Assembly (NCBI GenBank): GCA_032718475.1
Contig: JAUCBJ010005152.1
Span: forward strand, 1 to 51,445
Length of the DNA: 51,445 nt
Source: Nemertoderma westbladi
Lineage: Eukaryota > Xenacoelomorpha > Nemertodermatida > Nemertodermatidae
Direction: 5' to 3'
Position 1 is the stretch's first letter. Every line of letters starts with the position of its first letter. Below the pieces are notes generated by a model that had not been told where the DNA came from, searched no databases, and worked only from the letters and a program-made list of their open reading frames with translations. A program made the position numbers and the translations under genes. This document shows, piece after piece, positions 1 through 10,769 of this stretch.

Positions 1-259
1 CCTTTGCTACGTACTGTGTACGTAGTTGGGTTCCTTTCCATTGAACAACTTTGCTTACCAAATCACAGTTAATATGTTATCAGATTTTAATTACCCAAAG
101 TGGACTGCAGCACACTTTATCTGTAATTAAAATTTATTCAGATGGCCCGCCAACTAACATATTCAGAGTAAACTTGGCACAGAATGTACTTTCTTGTTAG
201 TTGGGCTTTCCCTATTGAATAACATTACTAGGCCATCTCTCGCCATTTTTCATGAGCGC
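1..259. repeat. Direct repeat, copy 1 (diverged, with an internal insertion)
   Basis: This stretch aligns with 672-848: both contain a TTGGGT(T/A)CCT..CCATTGAA core, CACAGTTAATATGTTATCAG, CTGCAGCACAC, CAGATGGCCCGCC and CATTTTTCATGAGCGCC in the same order. Copy 1 carries about 80 extra bases after GGCCCGCC (roughly 148-228). No coding content is evident. Confidence 0.75.
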
Positions 260-671
260 CTGCTGGTGTTTTTATAATTTCGAAGATATGTGTTCGACCT
301 TTGAGTTCAAGCCACAGTGACCATCTATAGCTGTTTTTACAGTAATAGATTAATTAATGGGCCTACTTGTGAGAGATACAGTATGTCATAACGCTGCTTG
401 CTATTAAATGTACAGTATATTAATTAATTGATTCCCTTCTACAGACAGAGGATTACAGTAAGTGCTACTCTACTAATAAATGATAATTTGAAGAGATGTG
501 TTGACCTTTAAACCATCCATTGATAGTGCTACTGTAGTAGCTTTTAGCTTGTCGAGAGATAAATCACCACAACAACAACAACAAGAAGGAGAACAAGAAT
601 TACATTTTTTTGAGGGTCCCTCTTACATACAAGCACTTCCTACCTCTAGAGAGGCGGGCAGATCCATTGCT

Positions 672-848
672 ACATACAGTACATACTGTATGTAAGTAGT
701 TGGGTACCTCTCCATTGAATAACTTTCCTTACTAAAATCACAGTTAATATGTTATCAGATTTTATTTAACCCAAGTGTACTGCAGCACACTGTAATAAAA
801 ATTCATTCAGATGGCCCGCCCACCTCTCTCCATTTTTCATGAGCGCCA
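672..848. repeat. Direct repeat, copy 2
   Basis: Shorter copy of the repeat at 1-259. A small ORF (811-1029) starts in it but has no recognisable motif and probably arises by chance. The DNA from 849 to 1378 shows nothing I can assign. Confidence 0.75.
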
Positions 849-1378
849 GCTCACAAAAAAATCCAGCTTCACACTACAGCTGAGCAACAGGTATGAGGTT
901 CTTGCCTCTGAGGCAGCAGATCACAGCGAGTGCTATACTGCCTTCACAGAAGCAGTTAAGTTAGCAGCTGCAGAAACAGTTCCTGTAGGCCTATACCCTC
1001 GAAATCAAAGTGGGCCTTCCAACCATTGAGGCGATCAGCTGGTGATTTTGCCTTAACCTTGGTGGTTGTGGTTGGTTGGCTATTCCGCCCAGTAAGCAAG
1101 TTGATCGATTTCCTGTTTATTAGTTGACGGGTCTTACCAACCCACTCTTGATCAACTAAATAATGAATAGACTACTGACGCTGATCGGGCCTGATCGGGA
1201 TCTGTCCTACTGCGCTGACAGCTACAGGTAGTACCGCATTACTGCCATAGTGGAAGCAGGATTTGGCCTGACCTGACCCAATGCGCAAAAAAAGCGCCCA
1301 AACAATCAATTTACCAAAATTTGGCACCCGTCGAAAAAGAAAGTTGGAAATTTCTAGCTTATTTTATATGAATTCCAT

Positions 1379-1648
1379 CTATTTGCGAACACCAAAATAC
1401 CGGTGTAAATCATAAACAGATGTTACAAATGTTAGCGCATTTGATAAAAAATATGTTCTTTCAATCTCAATTTCATATATTGTGACTCCTTGCTGATTAT
1501 GCTGAAAACCCATGCAGAGAAGTTCTAACTTTCCGGTCTGATACAGTGAACGGAATGGCGCTGGTATACCTTCAACGAAGGGCCGCTCAATGTATCTATT
1601 TATTTCCCCTTTCTTCCCTTTCATGTATTGATTTGCTCTATATTTCAC
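1379..1648 (-). CDS. Unassigned 89-residue ORF, possibly a gene or exon fragment
   Basis: The ORF begins with ATG and has a balanced amino-acid composition, rich in Tyr, Arg and Glu, with no low-complexity stretch, so it looks more protein-like than most ORFs in this window. I recognise no family, signal peptide or membrane segment. No neighbouring exon in a compatible phase is obvious. It could be a remnant of a transposon protein, an isolated exon or chance. Confidence that it is a functional gene is low. Confidence 0.2.
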   Translation of the reverse strand: MKYRANQYMKGKKGEINRYIERPFVEGIPAPFRSLYQTGKLELLCMGFQHNQQGVTIYEIEIERTYFLSNALTFVTSVYDLHRYFGVRK

Positions 1649-2368
1649 TTAGTTCAATACGGTATTTGATCATCTATTATATTTAACTGAGATGTAGTAC
1701 CGAGTGGGTGTGGCAACACAGTATAACAAGCAAATGTCTGACTAATTAATTATGTAAGGACTCAAGTCTGGCAATTGTGTTTCCCTTTAGAGGAAACGTA
1801 TTGTGACAAGTCTTTAGTCTAATTATATTGATATAGCTACCGTATTCAATTTGTGACAACTCTCAATCGTGATATAGTTAATAATAAGAGCTTTGCTTAC
1901 AATAATGGTCTGAAATATCGTCATACATTGATTATTTGTTAAGTTAGAGGTACGACGGCACACATAAATCTGATGCAATTGTCCAGATTATCACTGATAC
2001 TTAATTATAGTGACCCACCTGGTTGTGGCGCGTGTAAAACTTTCTTGATTCCGTAATATCGGCGATATAGTAAGCAAATAATAACAACAAATTGAGTTTA
2101 CTAGGAGAATATCAAATATAACAACAGGTAAATATAATTCAATTATTAACAATGAATTTTAGAGTAATAAGAAATAGTGGACATAATATGGACATGTAAT
2201 AATTTCCAGTCATCAAAAATCTGACCAGCAGTAAAACTCTGCATGGGAGATGTAATTTCACAGCAGCATAACCATGTACTGAGTGAGTAAGGCATCCAAC
2301 TAACTGAACCTATACATCAGATTAACCATAATGGAATAACACAGCCAATGGGGCATTATTACAGGTAG
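1649..2368. other. AT-rich DNA, nothing recognised
   Basis: No ORF, repeat or RNA gene was recognised. The last bases before the giant retrotransposon are its target site. Confidence 0.5.
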
Positions 2369-2373
2369 AATGT
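2369..2373. repeat. Target site duplication AATGT (left)
   Basis: AATGT directly precedes the left LTR and recurs directly after the right LTR at 21586-21590. Five bases is the usual duplication for BEL/Pao integrases. The match shows that everything between entered as one insertion. Confidence 0.95.
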
Positions 2374-3565
2374 TGTTCGCGCTTTTAGACCTTTAGCAGT
2401 TTAACCTGCCAATTTTAGGTGTCTTCTAGGTTATAAATCGACTTTAGCCTATAACAAGTATTTGATACACATAAAATTACATTAGCCGTAGCCAGCCTAT
2501 GCGCGACCATTCACCCACGGTTAAGGGAGACTGGATTCGGATGCTCTGACCTTATTGCGGTGTAGACTTACTGTACTATTCGATTGATCGTTAATATAAT
2601 ATCTGACAAATATTATTCACTTTCGGGAAATATTAACAGTTCCTTTAGGACGTGGCGCTCTAAGTATGTAAACAGAGTTATGACTTACACTAAACACAAC
2701 GGGATGGCTAATGATTTTCGTATAAAGCGCATTCTTTAGGAAATGCTTTGTTATCTATCACATTCATGCACAATACCGCACACTGCTGCACACTGATCTG
2801 CCGACCTTAACTAATTTTAGTCATATATAAGGAGAACAGCAACTGACACATGTAGGGTCTATGAAATAGCATTCAATTCACTCCAAAACCACTATAATGT
2901 AAGTCGCAATTGCTACAGGTAACCGGTCTCTCTAACCTTCAGTATATCAAGAAGATTGGGGTTTTATGATTATTTATCGATATTCTCCAAATATAACAAC
3001 ATATCCATCAACTTCTAACAATTAATAACCGACAGTAAATAGCAGTCAAATAATGCGGTGAAAGGTATGTATAGTATGATATGATTTACTGTGATATGTT
3101 ATGCGATTTGTATGATAACAGTTATACGTTTCTATAATCAAAGCCGTTCTAAAGTTTGGCTAAAGTCTGAAACACAGAATAATTCCAAAGCCGATGTTCT
3201 GGGCTCAGGAAAAAAGGTAAACAAAGACCATAATGCATTGCGCGATCTTCCGTAGGCTTCTGTACAAGATAAAATGAAAATCGCTCTGATTGGTCGAGCG
3301 AGCCGAACAAAGAAAGCCAAAAAGCTCCACATCGACATATCAGCTGATAGATGTCGTCATCTGAACTACACTGTATTAAGAGTATTTTGGCGTATTGCGG
3401 CATAAAATGGCTTATTATGTCCGCTAAAGTACACATACAGAAAAATTGCTTTTTATGTCCACTAAAACACCTACACAGTAAGAAAACAGCTTTTTATGTC
3501 CGCTAAAACACCTACAGAGTACTTTGCGGGGAAAATGACTAGCTAGATCCGCAAAAGCCTTTACA
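2374..3565 (-). repeat. 3' LTR of the giant retrotransposon
   Basis: On the plus strand it runs TGTTCGCGC...TTTACA and matches 20394-21585 base for base except for about 15 substitutions. A 95-residue minus-strand ORF (3149-3436) is conserved in both LTRs, but it has no known motif and the conservation follows from LTR identity. Confidence 0.95.
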
Positions 3566-3573
3566 CCGCTCCC
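3566..3573 (-). promoter_or_regulatory. Candidate polypurine tract
   Basis: On the minus strand GGGAGCGG lies immediately upstream of the 3' LTR, where the plus-strand primer for reverse transcription should be. It is short and contains one pyrimidine, so the call rests mainly on position. Confidence 0.5.
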
Positions 3574-3643
3574 AGAAAATGGGATTTAATTCTATAAAAT
3601 ATAAAAAATCACAGTTTCTAAAATATAAAAATACTCTAAACAG

Positions 3644-4537
3644 TTAGTCTTTCTTGCGCGGACGGCGTTTACGCAGTTTTTTGAGGCTAGCAAGAGTCCT
3701 TTTCTCTTTGGGGCGAGCCACTTTACTAGGAGGGCTATAACTCCTGGGTGAAGGGTGCAATACAATTGCATCGGAAGGTTTAGGATTACGGTCGGTGTAT
3801 CCGCCGGTCGAGGTACCTGGTTGATCGATATCAACCTCAGTGGAGCGAGGTCTAACGGCCTTTAGAGCGCGTTTTAGGACAGCAGCTCCTACTGGTCCCT
3901 GACGAGTCGTCTGAACGATAGCGGTAGGTGGACCGTGAGTAGTGAGAAACTTCCTCGGTTTAATGGTTCTTTCCAACTCGCGTTCTCGGGCTCGATATTC
4001 GTAGGGCCGTCGATGCACTTCCTGTAACTCTGGATGCGAGTTGATGAACAAATCGCCATACTCCGGGTCTTGATGGATGAAGTTGATCAAGTTATAGGAA
4101 TTAATATCGTTAGGATTAACGTTCCTGAGATATTTACGAACAAATTTGGTTGAAATACACTCACCAACACGCTTCATTAGTTCGTAACTCGGTGTGCGTG
4201 ATTTTTGTTCAACAGACGCGAATAGATAAGGATGGAACGCATAAACTCCTTCGTAGGCGCGTCCAGGGTAATAACGATGGCGTGACTCACAATGTAAATC
4301 CGCATTCGCTTCCCAAGCTCGGATGTAGCGTAGTGTAATCATTTCATCTACGCTTTCCAGATCGCGGTTAAAAGGGCAATCAAAACTGGCATGTCCTTTA
4401 ATTTGACAATGATGGCATTGAGTCATAAATTGGGGGCAGACTGCGAAAATGTGCAAGTTATTGAGTCTGCAATACGCACAATAGATCTCCATCACTGGTT
4501 GTTCATGGAAATAGGAGCAGGGTACGTCTGAGTCCAT
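3644..4537 (-). CDS. Extra ORF, C-terminal piece with CCHC zinc knuckle and basic tail (297 aa)
   Basis: Near residue 18 begins CAYC, followed by a second cluster ending in CHHCQIKGHASFDC, which fits the retroviral-type zinc knuckle C-x2-C-x4-H-x4-C exactly. The middle is Arg/Tyr-rich. The last 30 residues are strongly basic (KKLRKRRPRKK), compatible with nucleic-acid binding or nuclear localisation. The frame continues from the previous piece across TGA 4568. A zinc knuckle outside gag is unusual for an LTR element; duplication from gag or acquisition from elsewhere are both possible. Confidence 0.65.
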   Translation of the reverse strand: MDSDVPCSYFHEQPVMEIYCAYCRLNNLHIFAVCPQFMTQCHHCQIKGHASFDCPFNRDLESVDEMITLRYIRAWEANADLHCESRHRYYPGRAYEGVYAFHPYLFASVEQKSRTPSYELMKRVGECISTKFVRKYLRNVNPNDINSYNLINFIHQDPEYGDLFINSHPELQEVHRRPYEYRARERELERTIKPRKFLTTHGPPTAIVQTTRQGPVGAAVLKRALKAVRPRSTEVDIDQPGTSTGGYTDRNPKPSDAIVLHPSPRSYSPPSKVARPKEKRTLASLKKLRKRRPRKKD

Positions 4538-4567
4538 GGGGGTGAGATGGTCTCTCGATGCGCATAA

Positions 4568-5416
4568 TCAGCAACGTTTTCGAGAAACATAGTTGGCATG
4601 CCGATAATCGTATGCGGTGAGACATTGTGGACCTTGATACCATTCCAAGACGTAGTCGTCGCTGCTCCGGGGCGCTGTAGGCTGAATCTCCTCGGATTCT
4701 AAGCATATTGGTTCGTCTTCCAATTGCATAGCTGAGGTAGGTGCGGCTGTCTCCTCAAGCGAACCCACTGTCTGAACTTCCACGATAGAATAACCCGTGG
4801 GTATTCGAGGTATTTGTATAACAGAGGAATGTAAGTTCTGTATACAAACGTCCTTGAAAATGGTGAATCCAGCGCTGTCTAACTTCTCAGCAGCTGAGTC
4901 TCTTAGGCTGAGCTTAGTCAGAGCGCGGTCCTTGAACTGACTATCAACGTTACGGAACGGAGTCAGAAAGCACCTGAAGCATTCGAAGCGGATGAATATA
5001 TTGTGTTCATCTAGCTTGGCGAGTTTGGTTCCAAGTATTAAGGGATGGGCGCGTATAGTACGACTGCACACATCGGCTAGCCAACCGGCAAGTGTGGCGT
5101 TTTCAAAGATCATGTATATAGCTAAGGAGGGACGAAGTGGAACACTCATGAAGCTATACACGACACCAGGTGCGGTCAATGGTCCATCAAAGTATAATCG
5201 AGAATAATGATCTCCATATACTTGTTGATAGTTGATAGGGTTTCCGACCTTGAAATTCCATCCATATTCTTGAAAGGCAAGATGTCCGATGGAAGTTCGT
5301 TGTACTTTAGTGATACCGCTGGGCGTATTGGCATACATAGTGCGGAAGAAACCTCGGCCTTCTGCCCAGGGAGCGATCAGCTGAGTATCTACGAAAGGAT
5401 ATGGGATATTCTCCAT
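4568..5416 (-). CDS. Extra ORF, third piece (282 aa)
   Basis: It lies in the same frame as the central piece and is separated from it only by the TAA at 5453-5455 and about a dozen codons that also look coding. Composition is that of a folded protein, with several aromatic residues and no membrane span. It ends with TGA inside what looks like a Cys-x-x-Cys pair (C-stop-L-C), so the stop probably replaced a sense codon. Function unknown. Confidence 0.55.
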   Translation of the reverse strand: MENIPYPFVDTQLIAPWAEGRGFFRTMYANTPSGITKVQRTSIGHLAFQEYGWNFKVGNPINYQQVYGDHYSRLYFDGPLTAPGVVYSFMSVPLRPSLAIYMIFENATLAGWLADVCSRTIRAHPLILGTKLAKLDEHNIFIRFECFRCFLTPFRNVDSQFKDRALTKLSLRDSAAEKLDSAGFTIFKDVCIQNLHSSVIQIPRIPTGYSIVEVQTVGSLEETAAPTSAMQLEDEPICLESEEIQPTAPRSSDDYVLEWYQGPQCLTAYDYRHANYVSRKRC

Positions 5417-5452
5417 GTTCCTAAAGTCGTTTTGGAGATCTCCATAAACAGC

Positions 5453-6706
5453 TTAGCAGATTTTAAGGATTCTTTCGTTAAACAACATCTCGAGCACGGG
5501 CTGGGGTAACATCGATCCATCGATACCTATGGCCGGTTTACGCTCGGTGTCAGTGACATAACGCTGCGCGAGTTCGAATTGTCCATGTCGGAGTTTCTTT
5601 TGTATCTCGGTGAGGGTCTCAAAAGAATAATCAATCACGTCGGAACATGCTCGAGTAAATACGTGGGTAGAACCAGCTAGTCCTCGTATATGTATCATGC
5701 GCGTAGTTCCCAGTTCTCCAACCGGAAGGCTACCTTCGTTATCGTAAGTGACAACTCCATACATCTCTATAACGTTAAGAGTTTCGTTCCACTCTTTAGT
5801 GGCGTTTTCTAGGGTCATTTCCACTGGATGCCACAAGGTGGTGCATTCGCTAGCGTTAGGTAGATCTCTATACTTCAAATACTGTGTAGTATATGTTTCT
5901 ACATCTCCATATCGTTGTATTCTCTCCTCCTCGAATAACACGTCAAGATTCCAGTGGACTAATCGAGTTTTCATAAATCCATCGAGATTATACGGAGGTA
6001 TTATATCTTTCTCTATTCTGGAAACATTATAGGGTTTTCGGAATGAGTTTACTTTCACTAACTGATCCAGATGTTTCTGCAGTTGTTTGAGTTCGACAAG
6101 ATCGAGAGGATTTATTAGTGGTAGAAACCTTAGACTATGTGTAGGATCTTCCGGTTTTACCATGTAATGTTGAGTTAGATTGACATAATAAGGGTGATCT
6201 TTGATCCCATAAAACGAGTTCGGTAAAGGTCTAGCGCATATGTTGACCTCGTGTACCATACGACAGACAAGATCAGCTCTATTGTCCGGAGGTTCTACGA
6301 GTATACCATCGACACGAGCGGCCTCGATTGGCGGACGTTGTAACATAGGAGTGTCAGCGATAAGATCCCGAGATCTTAGGTTGATATCAACCGGTTGAGG
6401 TTGTGCCGTGGCAAAGAGTTTGTCTCTGAAATGGGGAACCATTGAAGGATGAATGATGGTTTTAGAATAGAGATCAGTCATAAGGATTTGAGCTTCTGGC
6501 TGGGCTAAAGCTGCTTCTTCTCTCTCATCCATTTCTATGTGTTTCTCCTCGAGCTGATTTTCCTCCGCTTGTAGTTGTAAACGCTCGTCTAGGAACTCTT
6601 GTAGAGAATAGGTTCGTCCAAGTTCGATGTCTTCCTCGAGGTTCTGGATTTCTCGGTCGAACTGGGGTAAAGCTAATTCTTTCACCGCTTGGACTTGTTG
6701 CTGCAA
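5453..6706 (-). CDS. Extra ORF, central piece with coiled coil (417 aa)
   Basis: The frame is open upstream of 6706 to about 6830, so no real start lies here; it continues the N-terminal piece after the frameshift. The first 70 residues are Glu/Gln/Leu-rich and heptad-like (coiled coil). The remainder is a mixed globular-looking sequence with many Tyr, Pro and Leu. It ends at TAA 5453, after which the same frame continues through the next piece (4568-5416). No homology recognised. Confidence 0.6.
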   Translation of the reverse strand: MQQQVQAVKELALPQFDREIQNLEEDIELGRTYSLQEFLDERLQLQAEENQLEEKHIEMDEREEAALAQPEAQILMTDLYSKTIIHPSMVPHFRDKLFATAQPQPVDINLRSRDLIADTPMLQRPPIEAARVDGILVEPPDNRADLVCRMVHEVNICARPLPNSFYGIKDHPYYVNLTQHYMVKPEDPTHSLRFLPLINPLDLVELKQLQKHLDQLVKVNSFRKPYNVSRIEKDIIPPYNLDGFMKTRLVHWNLDVLFEEERIQRYGDVETYTTQYLKYRDLPNASECTTLWHPVEMTLENATKEWNETLNVIEMYGVVTYDNEGSLPVGELGTTRMIHIRGLAGSTHVFTRACSDVIDYSFETLTEIQKKLRHGQFELAQRYVTDTERKPAIGIDGSMLPQPVLEMLFNERILKIC

Positions 6707-6762
6707 TTTGCGTTTCTCTAAACAATCGTAGGTTCCTTTTCCGATCTTCTGCCGAATAGCGT

Positions 6763-7884
6763 CTAACGCGTTTCGTACAATGCTCTCCTCGACTTCGGTA
6801 ACGGGGTTAAACCGGGACGATTGTACGGGTTGAACGGCGATATTAGATGCCCGCGTCCCAATCCGGCTAGGTAGGAAGGGCGAATATCTAGTGAGCCCAC
6901 TACCGGAGTGCCACCGATTAATTGTTCGGGTAACACAAGATCTTTAAATAGTGAGTACAGTTCAGGGGGATCCGTTATACTATTAGGATCAAGCGTTTGA
7001 GGTCTCACTAAGGAATGAGGAGGTCTGACCGAGTATTCCGGAACTCTGATCATGGGTTTATTTAAGGATCGTTTGAGTCGAGCGAGCGTAGGTGATACGT
7101 CGAACAGGTTTCGTTCGAAACTCCCATAAGTATATCGTGTAAAACTGTGTTTAGCGCAACGTCTCCGCGGATGTTTATGTCTTTCCGTTTGCTGATTGGG
7201 TCTAGGGCATTCGTCGCAGTAATACCAAAGATGCATGTCCTGCAGGGGAAACGCGGGTGATCGTTCTCCAGTTTTACAATATTCCTCCATCTGTTCGAAG
7301 CTATCTGGGACGACAGGTAGCGGTCGATCGGCGGTAAGATACATCATAGTGAAATAGAGCCGTTTGAGTTCTATCATAGGGTCATGATGTATACCTTGAG
7401 GATATCGAGTTTCTAGATTTTGTTGACTGGCAATATTGAGATATGTTTCTCTCAAGAATTCCAGATAATCGTTGAAGTCACTGCGTTTATCTGGCTCTTC
7501 AACGTCTTCTCTTTCGAGTTGGTTTCGAATAGAATTATCGTGTTCTATTCTCGGTTTATCGTTCCAACTCCGCTGGGTATGAAATTTAAATAAAACCATT
7601 TCCCTTTCGGTGTCTACATCGTCCGTATCGTGTAAATCGATAGGATGGCCAGTAGTTAAGAAGTCCATATACGTACCATTACGATGCGTATAGCGAGCGG
7701 TGAATTTTCTATAGTCCAATTCACGCGTAAGTTGTTCCTGGGACATTGGCGGTTTGTTATAATGACCATCGTCCTCCGTAGGAGTTGGACTAGCGTCGCC
7801 GCGTATCAAGCTATCAACAAACGCTTGTAAAGGTAGAGTATATCGCTCCCTGATACCAAGATCATCTTCTATCAACTCAGTCAT
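6763..7884 (-). CDS. Extra ORF, N-terminal piece (373 aa) with a Cys/His cluster
   Basis: This is the first open piece of the extra ORF. It is acidic and rich in Arg and Pro. A WYYCDECP motif is followed about 20 residues later by CAKH, giving a C-x2-C...C-x2-H arrangement that could bind zinc. The last residues before the stop at 6763 are out of frame: the protein-like frame switches near 6800 and continues into the next piece. The start is chosen because it is the first ATG after a non-coding spacer rich in stops. Confidence 0.6.
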   Translation of the reverse strand: MTELIEDDLGIRERYTLPLQAFVDSLIRGDASPTPTEDDGHYNKPPMSQEQLTRELDYRKFTARYTHRNGTYMDFLTTGHPIDLHDTDDVDTEREMVLFKFHTQRSWNDKPRIEHDNSIRNQLEREDVEEPDKRSDFNDYLEFLRETYLNIASQQNLETRYPQGIHHDPMIELKRLYFTMMYLTADRPLPVVPDSFEQMEEYCKTGERSPAFPLQDMHLWYYCDECPRPNQQTERHKHPRRRCAKHSFTRYTYGSFERNLFDVSPTLARLKRSLNKPMIRVPEYSVRPPHSLVRPQTLDPNSITDPPELYSLFKDLVLPEQLIGGTPVVGSLDIRPSYLAGLGRGHLISPFNPYNRPGLTPLPKSRRALYETR

Positions 7885-9590
7885 AGCTGCTATATGAGTT
7901 TATCAATATTATAATGAGTTTATAATTAGGCTAGCGGGCGTCGCTGCCTACCCCTCACGGCCCCCGGACAGCGCAAGATCCTCAGCGCCGATGTACCGTC
8001 GTCGCTGTGTTTTTCGCCAAAGTAGTAGCTACACAACGACAACGATAACCAGCGCGAGTCACTCCACTGTCCGTCCCAAGGGCTAAGATTTACTTCAGGT
8101 TCTTACTGCAGAGGTAGGGCTACTTTCACAATTGCGACTCGCTACTGTAAACACACTTTAGTAGTAACATTCACCTATAAACGCACAAATTCCACACAAC
8201 TGTCACAAATTGTACACATTCGGGCCATTTGTCCGTTAGTCAAGTGCCTTCCAGAATGCCACGTTATTATTATGTATCCTTGGATACTATCAGTGTGCTA
8301 TTTATTCCCTATGCTATTCAATGGGGCAAGCTTTCTATTGTTCTTTTAACTCGCTTCTAATTCTAGCGTGGTTGTTGCTATGGTGACATTATGGAAAGCT
8401 AGCGGTAGAATTAGGGTAATTCCCATGCATACAGATCTGGGATGCTATTTAATAGTAATTCTTTAATTGTCAATATCCCCTTTATACATGATTTTATGAA
8501 TTTTATCGGCTATTGACTATATATTGGAGATTCTCGCACACTAATACACTTAGTAGGGTGAATCTCTGCTCCCATGATTTATTAATTAATGAATTTTGGG
8601 AATATTATAAATTGTATAAAATAACAATTTATCAAGTTCATTAAAAGAGATGAATTTAAATTTATTCCCGTAAATTTTATTATTTATCCTTAAAACAGAC
8701 ATAATTTTATTCCAGAGCATGTCTGGGGACTAGAATCCTTAATTCTAGGAAATTTGTCCTTTTAAGAGTATCGGTAAGTGCTACGATATCTTAATAGACT
8801 AGAATTTTAAAGGATCTAAAATTTTACAGATTTTAATTTATAGATTTTCTAGAGTTAACTTGTAAGTAGTTACTCTATTGTATCTATTTGACAGATTTTA
8901 TAAATATTAATAGTTAATATTTAAGATGGGCACTGGTTTATTCCAGAACATGTCTGGGGACGTTAACCATTGATTCTAGAATTTTGTCTTTTAAGTATAT
9001 CAGTGGGTGCCGCGATATCTTAATCGACTAGAATTACAGATGGTCAAAGGGTTTAACAGATTTATTTTGCGTTTTACGCTACTGTTAAAGGGACATCACG
9101 CTACTATATGTATTATTTAATATACGGTATGAGAGCAATATTGCAAGAAGCAATGTCAGTAAGAAGAGGCAAGTCGTTTCCAAGGTCTACCCAGAGCTTG
9201 GTTTAGCCGAGACACGAGGATCTGAATTTTGCATTCCTAATACTCTACTTACCAATAATACTTGAATATAGTAGGAGCTTTATTGTACTTTAATAAGTAT
9301 GGACATTTCATCTTACTGTAGTCAAGTATTTATAATATGATACGGACAGTAAGGAAAGAGAAAAAGAATTATTTCTCGCCGTCGCACTAAATATATAATA
9401 TAATATAAGTAAGTAAGTAATAAACGCTAATATATATTGCACTAATCTACTAAATAATCGCTAAAATAACAATCTACTAAATAAAATTAAAGAAAACGAT
9501 TATAATAAAATTACATAATAATACATACATAAATATAAAAATAATAAAAATATATGAAATAATATAGTCACACACCCACTCCAGACGCTG
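7885..9590 (-). other. Non-coding spacer between integrase and extra ORF, with an internal direct repeat
   Basis: There is no ORF on either strand. About 125 bp is present twice in direct orientation (roughly 8706-8832 and 8937-9064), sharing TTCCAGARCATGTCTGGGGA and GATATCTTAATMGACTAGAA. The minus strand just before the extra ORF has ATATAG|CAGCTATG, which could serve as a splice acceptor for a subgenomic mRNA, but the upstream pyrimidine tract is weak. Confidence 0.6.
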
Positions 9591-10769
9591 TCACGTTGGG
9601 GAGACCCTGGATGTTGGTCGGATTTGGGAGGTGGTCGTGGGAAGAGTATCTTGCATTCCATAGTTTCCGGAGAGTTCTCTGTCTCTTTCCAGTAAACATA
9701 AACGACCAACTGGGCGATTGAGCTGCTGCGTCTCGAAGACAATTCCCAGTTTCTTAAAGATACGTCGCATGACGACGAGTTCTACCGATCGCACCAAACC
9801 GTCATCTGAGATATGAGTCTCGATGATACGACCTGTCTGCCACCGCTTACGTGGAAGATCTGACTCCACAATAAGGACCATGTCTCCTGCGCTGACGTTT
9901 TCTTGCTGCGCAAACCACTTAGTTCGAAGTTGTAGCGTAGGCAGATAATGTTTTTCGAAATGGTCAGCGAAACGACGGGATAACAACTGCATAAGTTGCC
10001 AAGTTTGCCGGCAGTATTCGTCCCCGTCCGTGATTTCCGATCGTGGGAGCATGGCTACAGGTTTCTTCAGTAGGAAGTGCGCGGGTATTAGCGCTTCCAG
10101 GGAATCGGGACTCGATGAGACTGGCATAAGCGGTCTCTCGTTGAGATAGGCGGCGATTTCCTCCATTAACTTCCGCAAAAGTTCGTCGGTGAGATACGCG
10201 CGGCACGGCACTATAAAGTGAAATGCGGTCTTCACGCTCCTGATTAATCTCTCCCAACTTCCTCCCCACCAAGGGGCGTCGGCGGCGTTGAAGGTCCAGC
10301 TAGACGCTGTTACCCTTAGCTGATCGTCCACCTGTCTTTGGTTCCAATCTTTGACGTAAGCCTTGATTTCATTGTTGGCACCAATGAAGTTCGTTCCCTT
10401 ATCAGATCTCATCGTGTTACTAGTTCCAAAGCGAGCGATCTGTCGGCGTAAGCTCAGTATGAAGCTGTTGGTAGATAGATCATTCACCATATCGAGATGG
10501 ATAGCTCTACAAGTCATACAGACAAAGATGAGACACCATCTCTTGACTATAGTCCTAGCACGATATACTTCAATAGGGCCAAATAAATCCACACCGGTAT
10601 TTGTGAAGGGTGGTTCATAGAAGCTTACTCGTTCCCTAGGTAATTCTGCCTCTCGCTGTGTTAAAGGCCTACTGAATGCTTTCCTACAGGGTATGCAGTT
10701 CCTAAGAACTTGGTTCAGAGCTCTACGGGGTTTATGAAAATAATAGCGAGTTCGAATTTCGCTAAGAAC
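9591..10769 (-). pseudogene. Integrase of the giant BEL/Pao element (zinc region broken by a stop)
   Basis: Inserts the cDNA into the host genome. The open part is 9591-10592 (333 aa), and the same frame runs back through the zinc-binding region (HKPRRALNQVLRNCIPC) to a TGA at 10770-10772. Core motifs of the DD35E catalytic domain are visible: GVDLFGP (first Asp), RSDKGTNF (second Asp; Lys stands where BEL/Pao usually has Asn), and GGSWERLIRSVK (Glu). The C-terminal part (KRWQTGRIIETHISDDGLVRSV... RPVGRLCLLE) matches the DUF5641-like tail typical of BEL/Pao integrases. All three acidic residues are present, but the TGA lies within the zinc domain, so a complete product cannot be made from this copy without readthrough. 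Confidence 0.92.

Larger units (their letters stand above)
3644..7884 (-). pseudogene. Extra ORF of the giant retrotransposon: broken reading frame of about 1,410 codons, unknown function
   Basis: Starts with ATG at 7884, 1.7 kb downstream of the integrase stop, in the position where some LTR elements carry env. It is open to 6763. A frameshift near 6800 moves the coding frame; that second frame runs to 3644 and is interrupted by TAA at 5453-5455 and TGA at 4568-4570, each directly after a TGC codon. Continuity across the breaks is clear because protein-like sequence resumes at once. Visible parts in order: an N-terminal region with a C-x2-C...C-x2-H cluster (about residues 220-250), a Glu/Gln-rich coiled coil (about 6700-6480), a long mixed region, a CCHC zinc knuckle (C-x2-C-x4-H-x4-C, near 4400), and a very basic C-terminus. 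I see no signal peptide or membrane segment, so it does not look like an envelope protein. Nucleic-acid binding is an inference from the zinc motifs and basic tail. I recognise no family. Confidence 0.85.

Noticed and set aside
498-1029. Two small plus-strand ORFs near the left end
   Set aside because: Short, low complexity or overlapping a duplicated non-coding block; no motif.
3149-3436. 95-residue ORF in the 3' LTR, with the same ORF in the 5' LTR (21169-21456)
   Set aside because: Its conservation simply reflects LTR identity; it has no motif and overlaps another ORF on the same strand. Possible but unsupported.
3644-7884. Extra ORF as an envelope gene
   Set aside because: No signal peptide, no membrane segment and no furin-like site seen; the protein is charged and has zinc motifs.
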